From NCBI RefSeq assembly GCF_030272615.1, contig NC_081411.1, forward strand, positions 154,528,971 to 154,592,970: a DNA stretch of 64,000 nt, given 5' to 3'. This stretch comes from Cryptomeria japonica (taxonomy: Eukaryota > Streptophyta > Pinopsida > Cupressales > Cupressaceae). The stretch's first letter is position 1, and each line of letters starts with the position of its first letter. The translations under genes and the position numbers were made by a program. Shown here one piece after another: positions 55,553 to 64,000 of this stretch. Under the pieces are notes generated by a model that ran no database searches, had not been told where the DNA came from, and saw only the letters and a list, made by a program, of their open reading frames with translations.

Positions 55553-55629
55553 TCATTCCCATCTTGGGGCAACTTTGTATCAGTTCATATTATCTTCTTT
55601 GAAACAACGCGACAAGCTGCATTGTCTCA

Positions 55630-55642
55630 AAGAGGGGCAAAA
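55630..55642 (+). promoter_or_regulatory. Polypurine tract of the inner element
   Basis: AAGAGGGGCAAAA directly precedes the 3' LTR start TGTAGACACC, the expected place of the RNase H-resistant primer for plus-strand DNA synthesis. The outer element has the nearly identical AAAGAGGGGCAAA. Confidence 0.85.
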
Positions 55643-56438
55643 TGTAGACACCTAAATTGTCCTGTCTAATTAAATAAATATTTTATTTATTTAATTACTT
55701 TAGCCTAATTCCTCTATTAATTAAATAAATCTTTATTTATTTAATTAATTCATTTATCCTCTTCTAGCCTTATTTCTCATTTAAATAAATACATTTATTT
55801 ATTTAAATTATCCTTTTCCTAAATTAAATAAATATCTTATTTATTTAATTGATCCTACTTCCTCTATTAATTAAATAAATCTTTATTTATTTAATTAATT
55901 CATTATCCTTTTCTGCCCATGACACATGTCATTCATCTCTTAATTCCTACACCACCTACCCCTTTCATTATTTTATTATTTCCTCTACCTACCCTCTAAT
56001 CATAGCCGACCTCTTTTACACCTCTCAATCTTATCCCTCCATTTCTTATAGTGTCTTCTATATAAGGAGATGCTTCCTTCATTATCAAACCCTAACTACC
56101 TAGCTAATGAATCAAGCTAACGGACTATTTGATCAATTGACTACACTACGCTTTTCATATGCGATCCTACTTGCAACCACATTCTGTTCTTTGTTGATCT
56201 CTTGTGCACACAAAATCTGAGAGCAAATATATCAAGCAAGATCAATGGAGATAGGAAGAATGGAGATTCAAACCCTATTGGACATGTCATGGTATAATCT
56301 TTGTGATTTCATTTGATTTGCATTGTCTTAGGTAATCTTCATATGTTATGGTGGATCTTTGTTGTTGTTAGGCTAGGGTTTTGTGGTTGAATTCATTTAG
56401 TCTTTCATCATTGTTGTTATCCATTTTCACCGTATACA
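55643..56438 (+). mobile_element. 3' LTR of the inner element (family B)
   Basis: This 796 bp LTR starts TGTAGACACCTAAATTG and ends CACCGTATACA, matching the 5' LTR with about 3% differences by eye. It has intact TG...CA ends. CCCAT follows at 56439-56443, identical to the duplication at 26519, which closes the composite. A TATA box lies at 56059 and the AT-palindrome chain at 55665-55910. Confidence 0.94.
56059..56066 (+). promoter_or_regulatory. Putative LTR TATA box
   Basis: TATATAAG in CTTCTATATAAGGAGATG is conserved with 36137 in the 5' LTR. In a 3' LTR it could drive read-out into the interrupted outer pol. Confidence 0.55.
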
Positions 56439-57489
56439 CCCATCAACAGCAGCAATAACATCAATAACACCCTTAGTAGCAACAACTATATTAGAATTCC
56501 CAATAGTAATGAGAACACTAGCAATTCCAGCAGAAGCAACAGAGTCAACAACACCGATACTCCTTGTATCAGATTCACTGATCCCCATAAGCCTTCCTGC
56601 AGCACTGATCATTTCATCTACAATGGTACATCAACCGATCACACCTGCAGTGTTTAACTCAAAGGATATCCCAATATGGTATAGCAACCAGATACTAGAA
56701 AGTGACTCAAAGACTGACTCACATGAGTGGGAATTTGATTTAGTACATCTAAATACTTCAGATGAGGAAGACGAATCACCCCCTCTACCTCACAAAGAAA
56801 TACCTATTTACAGAGAAGTGCAGATTAAAACCTCTTGGGTTCTTGAACTGCAAACATCTTCCATAGACCCTACGTCACATCCTATGCCTGATTCTGACAA
56901 GGAGAGTACCATCAATGATCTTCACCACAACATTTTGACCCTCACTGAAACATCTAACGAACTTAACTTGATCGATGAGGTAATGTCCATTATCCATCTT
57001 GAACTCATCACTTGGAGCCAACCTAATCCCCCATGTCTTGACCACTTCCAAAACGATGAAGAGATCATTGACCTTTTGGAACTACGGGATAACATACCAA
57101 GAGGGGATCACAAAGCTGGCTTCACCATATAACCTAATAGCACAACATACTTTGGGGCAGATACCAAACCTTTCAGCTGCAAAAATATAACCATAAAACA
57201 TGGATCTTCCGATGAAAACCACACTGTGGCACTATTTGATCCGTCAAAAGTAAAAACAAAGAGCGTATCCAATGGTGAAAACCTCTCTGAGGCACCTGAG
57301 GATGAAAGGTTTGACATTCTCCCCTCTAGTACACAGCAGGAACAATCAACAATTCATATTGAAGAGACAAAAGAATACAATGTGGGGACTTCTGCGACTC
57401 CTCACCACATACATCTGGCATCTCTTTGAACTCCAGAGGAACAACCTAAATTTGTCAAATTCTTTAAAAAGTGTCAGATCAACTTTGCA
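56439..57489 (+). pseudogene. Outer element linker, 3' part of the split ORF
   Basis: It starts with the right CCCAT and resumes the Thr/Pro/Ala-rich linker in the frame left at 26523. An acidic segment (SDSKTDSHEWEFDLVHL, TSDEEDESPPLPHKEIP) and the conserved DHFQNDEEIIDLLELRDNIP and KVKTKSVSNGENLSEAP blocks come after it. Corresponding blocks are in the inner element at 46880-47560, so the linker is an old common part of the family. Stops lie at about 57130 and 57427. Confidence 0.75.
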
Positions 57490-58370
57490 TGGTCATATGC
57501 AGATATGCCTAGACTTGATCTTGATTTAGTCATGCATCACCTCATCGTAGCAAAAGGAGCTAAACCTGTCAAGCAGAAGCTTCACAAGATGCATCCCCAG
57601 ATTGCGGTACTAGTCAAAGCAGAACTTAAGAAACTCCTGGATGTTGGTTTTATTAGACCAATTGATTATGCAGTTTGGATATCCAATATTGTGCCTATCA
57701 GCAAACCAAATGGGGGCATCTGTATTTGTACTGACTTCAGAGATCTGAACAAAGCATGTCCTAAAGATGACTTCCCCCTACCAAACATCGGCATGATCAT
57801 GGACCTAACAGTAGGACATGCCATGCTTTCTCTTATGGATGGATTTTTAGGGTACAACCAGATAAACATCGTACTAGAAGATCAACATAAAACTGCCTTC
57901 ACATGTCCATGGGGAACATATTATTGGAATGTGATGCCTTTTGGTCTAAATAATGTAGGGCGACCTATCAAAGAGCAATGACCACCATCTCTCATGATAT
58001 GATGCATACCATAATGGAGGATTATGTTGATGAATTATTGGCAAAATCATTAACAAGAGAAGGTCATCTAAAAAATATTTGATAAAATCTTTGATAAACT
58101 GGAACAATATCACGTTTGACTCAACCCAAAGAAATGTGTCTTTGGAGTAACCTCAGGGAAGCTTCTAGGATACATTGTCTCAAGCAAAGGCATTAAGGTC
58201 GACCCAGCCAAAGTCAAAGCAATCATGGACATGCCACCTCCAAAGAACATCAGTCAGCTAAGGACATTACAAGGGCGGCTACAATCCATCTGAAGATTCA
58301 TTGCACAACTAGTAGATAATTGTCACCCTTTTACACACCTGTTACAAAAAAACATCCTCTTTCAATGGGA
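57490..58370 (+). pseudogene. Outer element reverse transcriptase
   Basis: Motifs: MPRLDLDLVMHHLIV, LLDVGFIRPIDYAVW, ICICTDFRDLNKACPKDDFPLP, LMDGFLGYNQI, WNVMPFGLNN, then a one-base frameshift at about 57955, and MEDYVDELLAKS. The catalytic box is YVDE (58023-58034) instead of YVDD, which should abolish polymerase activity. Further frame changes occur at about 58090 and 58365. NPKKCVFGVTSGKLLGYIVS and LRTLQGRLQSI show the thumb region. Confidence 0.88.
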
Positions 58371-58850
58371 TGCCAGATGCTTAAAGACTATCTCATGAAT
58401 ACACCATTGTTGATCCCACTAGATCCGAATAAGCCTCTATTGCTCTATATTTCTACAACAAGTACAACATTGGGTGTACTACTGGCACAACACAATGCAG
58501 AAGGGAAAGAGTGTGTTGTGTACTACATTTCTAGCACACTGGTTGGCTATGAACTCAATTACACCCCTATTGAGCAAGCTTGCCTAGCAGTAATCTTGGC
58601 AGCCACTAAACTGAGGCATTACCTGATAACACATAAAGTACAATTCATTACAAAGATCAATCCACTAAAATACTTACTCAACAAAGCAACATTGATAGGC
58701 CACTTGGCCAAATGGGTGATGAATCTTAGTGAATTTGACATCGAATATTTGGACTGTAAGGCTATCAAGGGTCAAGTTATTGTAGATCAGTTGGCTGATG
58801 TACCACTCATAGGCAATAATCTTCTTATTTACAATTTTCCAGATGAAGAG
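58371..58850 (+). pseudogene. Outer element first RNase H / connection
   Basis: Open stretch with LKDYLMNTPLLIPLDPN, LLLYISTTSTTLGVLLAQ, VVYYISSTLVGYELNYTP, QACLAVILAATKLRHYL, INPLKYLLNKATL and LAKWVMNLSEFDIEYLD. It is better preserved than in either inner arm, with no stop. The first catalytic Asp expected in LxxDAS-type motifs is not present (YISTTS), in line with degeneration of this domain in the Tat lineage. Confidence 0.8.
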
Positions 58851-59260
58851 ATATTCATGATCACAGCAACACAAACATGGAAACTATACTTTGATGGTTC
58901 ATACACTAGGCATGGCTCGGGGGCAAACATTCTGTTTATCACACCTCAAGGTGATAGCATCTCGAAGTCTTATAGGCTCACTTTTCCATGTACAAACAAT
59001 ATAGCAGAATATGAGGCCTTGATCATAGGACTCCGACTAGCTGTCCAATGGAAGTTAAAAGAGCTACAAATATATGGCGACTCCCAACTGGTCATCTGAC
59101 AAGTAACAAATGAATATCAAACCAAGGATGACAAACTCATGCCATACAAGCAAATGGTGGATAAGTTAAAAGCATCATTTACTACTATCACCTTTGAGCA
59201 AATACCCAGAGATCATAATCAAGTTGCTGACCCTATGGCTACCAATGCATCTCTCCTAGA
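58851..59260 (+). pseudogene. Outer element second (archaeal-type) RNase H
   Basis: WKLYFDGSYTRHGSGANILF, NNIAEYEALIIGLRLA, IYGDSQLVI(stop)Q and IPRDHNQVADPMATNAS show the D-E-D-D set. A single stop (59097-59099, TGA) breaks it. Its presence confirms that the outer element belongs to the same Tat lineage as the inner one. Confidence 0.86.
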
Positions 59261-60629
59261 TCTTCCACATAATTCAACACGCTATGAGTTCTTGGTAGAA
59301 CAACTTTGGATTCTCGCTTATGATATCCCCAAATCTGAGATGATATGTCACCTTGTTGGTTCTGAATCCCCATGGTACGGTGAGTTCTATACCTACCTCC
59401 GTGATCACACACTTCCTCCTAACCAATTGAATAACCAATGTAAAACCTTCATTCGCCAAACCACTCGATATACCATTATCACTGAAACCCTATACCGATG
59501 TAGTCTTGATGGTACTCTCCTTCAATGTTTGGAACATGATGAGATAACCATGGCCTTGGAAGAGGTACATGAAGGAATTTGTGGGACTCACTCAAGCTGT
59601 CCTTCCTTAGCAAAGAAGATCATGTGCGCTAGATACTATTGGCCGTCCATGGAAAAAGACTCCTACTATTTTGTCAGAAAATGCAAGAAATGCCAAGTTC
59701 ATGGAGACCTGATACATGCACTAGCACATGAATTGCAACCAATCACAACACTATGGCCCTTTTGTCAATGGGGACTTGACCTTGTGGGTAAAATTCATCC
59801 ATCTTCATCCAATGACCACAAATTCATTATTACCACCACCGAATACTTCACAAAGTGGATTGAAGTTGTTCCACTTACCCAAGTCACCAACAAGCAGATC
59901 ACCTCATTCCTTCTTAATTACATCATCTGCTGGTATGGTTTACCCATGTCCATCATCACAAATAACGGGCTTCCTTTCAAAAATCAGGATGTCCGTGAGC
60001 TCTGCGAGAAGTTTCACATCCAACATCACTTTTCCACTCCCTATTACCCACAAGGCAATGGTCAGGCCAAAGCATCGAACAAAAACATATTGAGAATCCT
60101 CAAGAAGACACTCAATGATGCTAGTCGTGATTGGCATGTTCAATTGAATCCAACACTATGGGCATATCAAACTAGCATTCGAACCCCTACAGGCACAACT
60201 CCCTACTCACTGGTCTATGGCAAAAAAGCTATCTTACCTATTGAGATCAAGATACCATCTCTATGGGTTTCCTTGCATAATCTCATAGATGATGAAGCAT
60301 ACATATTATCACATCTTCAGGACTTAGAGCTACTTGATGAGAAGCGACAAGCTGCATACAATGACCTCGAACCCTATCAACAACGCATGAGCAGAAACTA
60401 TAATCATCAAGTTAGAACTCGTACATTTGAGGTAGGAGATTTGGTTCTTTGAGAGAATCCTTGTAACCAACCAAACAAAGAACATCAGGGAAAGTTTGAA
60501 TAAAATTGGTTGGGTCCATATGTTATCACTACTGTATTTGGGTCCGAGGCATATCAGTTGGCTACTTCAGAAGGAGAACCGCTAGTAGATCCAATCAATA
60601 GCATGCACCTCAAATAGTTTTATACATAA
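59261..60629 (+). pseudogene. Outer element integrase
   Basis: The zinc-binding N-terminus is intact (EVHEGICGTHSSCPSLAKK...YYWPSMEKDSYYFVRKCKKCQ). In the catalytic core the first Asp is kept (GLDLVGKIHP). The second motif reads ITNNG (Asn codon 59961-59963) and the Glu position reads GQAKASNKN (Lys codon 60069-60071), so two of three catalytic residues are lost although the frame is open from 59139 to 60450. After a stop the C-terminal segment continues (NWLGPYVITTVFG, PINSMHLK, stop, FYT) to 60629. Confidence 0.88.
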
Positions 60630-62845
60630 GCTGTGTAGAGAATCAAGCTCCCATACATACCAGAAAAACACCAAAAAAAAAACATTCAGATAAATGTCCT
60701 GAAACAAATAGAAAAAAATCATGCATCCAAATAGTGAACAACCACTCCGGTGGCACCTTGGGTAAGTGCGATGGTGAAAACCTGGAAAATAGGTGCCACT
60801 CATAAAGGTTATGACTCCATTGTCTTTTAGGCTTGTTGTGATCACATTTATTGCATCCACACATCCATCAGTCAAAACCATGGCTTGTTATTGATCTGTA
60901 ATTAAGGATAGTATTTCATGCGTCTTGCATCTTGCTTTTTCATAGTCATGTCTAAACTGGGGGCAATGCCCTTAACCTATTGATGAAAGTGGATTCTGCA
61001 TTACTTGTGATTCATTGAGTTATTCATTCAAAACTGTCTCACAAAATACCAAAAAACATTCAAAAAATTATCTCACAAAATACAAAAACATTGAAAAATT
61101 GTCTCACAAAAATATCAAAAACATTAAAAAACACTCACAAAATTCAACAAACATCAGAAAACATCAAAAATCAGTAAAAATCATGGCAAAACCTTGTACA
61201 TACGCATCCAAGTAGATACCAAACAAATATTTTGAAATACTCAAACATCGACCAAACAATCAACATCGACACACAACTGTCTTAACAAGGATGCATCCTT
61301 CCTTACCCAAAACAAAGACATGATAATATTTTCTTTGACAAGAAAATTTTGTTTAAGCTATCAAGTACTTGGTCGGTTTGATAAGTTATTTATTCATTTA
61401 TATTAGGTTCCTACACTACTCTAGGATATCCACAAGTGATTAGAGTAGCCTGGATGGTTCCTAAGTATCGTTTTGTTTGTATGTCTTTTGCAAATTATTC
61501 CAATGAAGTTGTGGGGCATGTACTAATGGTGTCTACATGGGAAGTTCACTAAGTTATGTTATCTTATACAAAATATAGTCATGGATCACTATGACTTTCT
61601 GACTATAGCGTATACCTCGACCATATAAGCATGAACCATTATGGAGGGTCCATATTCTTTATTTATTTATGTTGCTTGTTTGCAGGTACAATGCTCCAAA
61701 CTTGGTTCCTAATTCCTCATCCAAGATTAATACTACCATGCTCAATTATGAAAACTAAAGTACTATGGATCGTCATTTCATCTCATTTGTATATATTGCA
61801 TTCCGTTGCATTCCATCCATCCATACATTCATAATAGTTGCATATCATTCATACATAGTAATGACAATGGCTGTATACTCTATTTTGCTCTTCTTCCATA
61901 GGAATGAGTCATAGGTCCTCCATTTCTTCTATCCAACATTGAACCCCCCCCTAACCTCCCCATCTCGATAATCAACATCACATACCCTACATCATGCCCC
62001 ATCAAATCAATCAAGCCATGTTCCTCACCATCCATCTCTAATAGGAGGGGTTGCGTTTCCTATTCTAAGTCATCCTATAAGCCAAGCAAGTTACCCTATC
62101 TACACAGGCACATCGACTCATGCATACCTAGACTATCAACAAATACTCTGATCAAGTATCTTTGGGTCTCAACAAGTAATCGATCATGGTAATCTTAGAC
62201 TATATCAGACATTTATCATAGTGACCTAGTTTCAACAGGGTTGCCATGATTCCCCACAACCATCCATCACACACACACACTATCAATTGATCAACCAATC
62301 AAACACAATCATAACAGACAATTACATCAATTGTCTAAGTCTCAATGAGTATTTTGCTTCAAATACCTTGACTTCATCGGGCAATTACATCAATTGTCTA
62401 AGTCACCATAAGGTCACTTTGATTCACTTACTCAGACTTTATCCTGTCCAAGCGAACAACTAACATCAACTGTCATGCTATGACTCGACAGGGGCAATTA
62501 AACCAATTGCACTAGATTGTTCAACCAATTTTAATCAATTGTATAGCATCAATCCAAAGAACACACTACATCTGCTCTGTATCTCTTACGTGACCTAAGG
62601 GTACTCGCTAGCTTGTTGTTTCTTCGTATTCACTCCATTTTCTCCCATTCTTTCACCATTAGTTCTCTTTTCTTCTCTTCTACCTCGCCAATTTTCCTTC
62701 TTTTTCGAGAGATTGCTTGATTTTTTGAAATTTTTGGCCCATCTCTCGAGGGGGCATACCACCCATTAAATTAACATTTTATGGGGCATATTTCTTCACA
62801 CCTATTTTTCTTTCTTCGAAATGACGTGATAAATCGCACCGTCTC
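60630..62845 (+). other. Outer element 3' region
   Basis: 2.2 kb without a long ORF. It has GGTGGCACC...GGTGAAAACC (60749-60783) and GGCTTGTTATTGATCT (60881), both also found after integrase in the inner element. At 61020-61180 there is a degenerate A-rich tandem repeat (CTCACAAAATACAAAAACATT). The rest is AT-rich with CAATTG words (62240-62560). No antisense mobile-domain ORF is recognisable, a difference from the inner element. The purine motif ATCTCTCGAGGGGGCATA is at 62741-62758. Confidence 0.6.
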
Positions 62846-62858
62846 AAAGAGGGGCAAA
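62846..62858 (+). promoter_or_regulatory. Polypurine tract of the outer element
   Basis: AAAGAGGGGCAAA directly precedes the 3' LTR start TGTAGTCACA. It is almost identical to the inner element's tract, as expected for related elements. Confidence 0.85.
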
Positions 62859-64000
62859 TGTAGTCACATAAATCTGTCCACTTAATTAAATGAATATTTA
62901 GTATTTATTTGATTATTTAACCATCAATCAATAATTAATTAAATTAATATTTAATTAATTTACCTTAACCCTCTTCTCCTATTAATTAAATAAATTATTC
63001 AATTTATTTGATTTAATTCACTTAACCAAATTCAAACCATTAATTAAATAAATAAATCATATTTGTTTAATTAAATCTTCTCTCACATTTAAATAAATTA
63101 ACATTTATTTAAATCACCTTTATCCTCCACCCACTTGTATTTTCCTACAAATGCAAGTTGCACAACTATTTTAAATAAATTATTTATTTAAAATCTTATT
63201 TATCCTCACCCACTTGAAACCTTTAATGGTTCCCTTAAAGTCTTCAAACTTAATGGCTTCCTTCTAGAGTCTTCTCAAGCCTTTAATGGTTTCCCTTAAA
63301 GTTTTCAAACTCATTGGCTTCCTTCTAGAGTCTTCTCAAGCCTTTAATGGTTTCCCTTAAAGTCTTCAAACTCAATGGCTTCCTTGTAGAGTCTTCTTAA
63401 GCCTTTAATGCTTTATCTTCCTTTTTCTCATGTAAATAAATTAAGATTTATTTAAATAAAATCTAGAATTCACATTCACATTTATATAAATTAATATTTA
63501 TTTAAATACCTATCCAAATGCAAATTACACCATTTAATTGAAATAAATGATTTTACTTCAATTGAAAATTCCAAAATTCCTCCCATTTGCATTCTCCTAC
63601 AAAATCCACTTGCATGCCTAAATCCTTTCTAGATTCTTCTAACTCCTTCTAATTAGCCTAATCATATCCTAATCATTGTCACATTCCTAAACAAAAGGAA
63701 GTCACTTCTCAAAAACCTCCAAAGTCTTCAATAACCATTAAAGGCTTTATGTCTTCAAATGGTTAACCTCTAAAGTCTTCCAAACCATTAAAGGCTCTTA
63801 CATAACCATTTAAGATTAACTCACCTTTTAACTTTGGTTAGAGACTTTCCTCTAACTTAACCATCCATTTGACTCATGGGTCTCTTCAAAAAATTTATTT
63901 CTTTGACTAAGGTAGCCATTTAACCCTTGCACATTCATTTATCCTTTGGATAAAAGGAATATCCATTAACCTAACCCTAACCCAACCCCTAGGGTAACCA
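62859..64000 (+). mobile_element. 3' LTR of the outer element, cut by the window edge
   Basis: It starts TGTAGTCACATAAATC and follows the 5' LTR at 19294 closely (about 2% different over the first 500 bp by eye). It has one copy fewer of a 4 bp AAAT unit and a slightly different number of the ~61 bp AATGGCTTCC repeat units at 63210-63410. About 1,142 of an expected ~1,550 bp are inside the window, so the TATA region and the right target duplication are not visible. Confidence 0.93.

Larger units (their letters stand above)
26524..56438 (+). mobile_element. Rearranged composite Tat element with inverted arms
   Basis: This 29.9 kb unit is inserted in the outer element and flanked by CCCAT. From left to right it contains 56 bp of LTR end, an inverted copy of the gag-to-antisense-ORF region (26580-35721), and a complete plus-strand element with two full LTRs (35722-56438). 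Arms 26580-35721 and about 43880-52735 are inverted repeats. About 3% mismatch was seen in a ~230 bp sample around 30421-30660 versus 48895-49125, similar to the divergence I see between the two full LTRs. A single insertion framed by one target duplication is directly visible; the order of events that made the inversion is inference. Confidence 0.88.
19294..64000 (+). mobile_element. Outer Tat-lineage Ty3/gypsy element (host of the nested insertion)
   Basis: A plus-strand LTR retrotransposon has its 5' LTR at 19294-20838, a primer binding site, a 2.5 kb leader, gag, protease, G-patch, RT, RNase H, second RNase H, integrase, a 2.2 kb 3' region, a polypurine tract and a 3' LTR cut by the window edge. 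The coding part is split at 26523/56439 by the 29.9 kb insertion. Without it the element would be about 15 kb. The first ~500 bp of the two LTRs differ by roughly 2% by eye. Many stops, frameshifts and catalytic substitutions show it cannot move by itself. The right target duplication lies outside the window. Confidence 0.92.

Noticed and set aside
55376-55669. 97-codon open frame before the 3' LTR
   Set aside because: It crosses the purine motif, the polypurine tract and the LTR start and has no protein-like features.
35722-56438. Simple nested insertion of the plus-strand element into a minus-strand element
   Set aside because: The rest of the minus-strand element is not found to the right of 56438, and the bases flanking 35722 and 56438 do not match. 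The duplication that fits is CCCAT at 26519 and 56439.

Overview
The window looks like intergenic DNA from a large plant nuclear genome, most likely a gymnosperm such as a conifer. This is an inference from what is present: nested Tat-lineage Ty3/gypsy retrotransposons, solo LTRs, an L1-type LINE with a plant-style C-terminal RNase H, very AT-rich LTRs and kilobase-scale microsatellites. I found no convincing host gene, tRNA, rRNA or CRISPR array. Almost every coding stretch is a decayed transposable-element gene with in-frame stops and frameshifts.

Layout, left part. 1-2125: a ~173 bp tandem repeat split by a 1.7 kb solo LTR (161-1862, target duplication GTATA). 2111-6000: two decayed minus-strand coding remnants I cannot name, separated by 2.4 kb of non-coding DNA. 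6226-7566: a 1.3 kb compound (CATA/CA/TA) microsatellite. 7692-9028: a second, older solo LTR of the same family (target duplication GTTTC). 9358-9787: a minus-strand LTR fragment of a different family. 10252-15262: a 5'-truncated minus-strand LINE (RT, zinc-binding region, RNase H) with an unusual third ORF overlapping the end of the RT/RNase H ORF. 15595-16340: a possible further LTR. 17720-18848: a long purine tract followed by pyrimidine and AT repeats. 18849-19293: an LTR fragment.

Right part. An outer Tat-type element starts at 19294 (5' LTR 19294-20838) and its 3' LTR starts at 62859 and runs off the window. Its reading frame between protease and reverse transcriptase is split by a 29.9 kb insertion, 26524-56438, flanked by a perfect 5 bp duplication CCCAT. 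The insertion is itself rearranged. It begins with about 56 bp of LTR end, continues with a 9.1 kb inverted copy of the gag-pol-3' region (26580-35721, coding on the minus strand), and then holds a full ~20.7 kb plus-strand element (35722-56438) with two LTRs. That inner element carries, in order: a leader with repeated motifs and hairpins; a ~1,000-codon extra sense ORF (ORF1); gag, protease, G-patch, RT, RNase H, a second archaeal-type RNase H and integrase; then an antisense ORF with a plant mobile domain. Two RNase H domains, extra ORFs and great length place both elements in the Tat (Ogre-like) lineage by established family knowledge.

Most interesting observations: the inverted composite inserted as a single unit; three arrays of a degenerate CRCGTCTGTGT motif, each lying 5' of a different ORF and in that ORF's orientation (the third is antisense and lies 5' of the antisense ORF); a LINE third ORF; and a short IGIP-containing resemblance between the LINE third ORF and the LTR-element ORF1. 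Percent identities quoted are by-eye counts over short stretches, not computed alignments.
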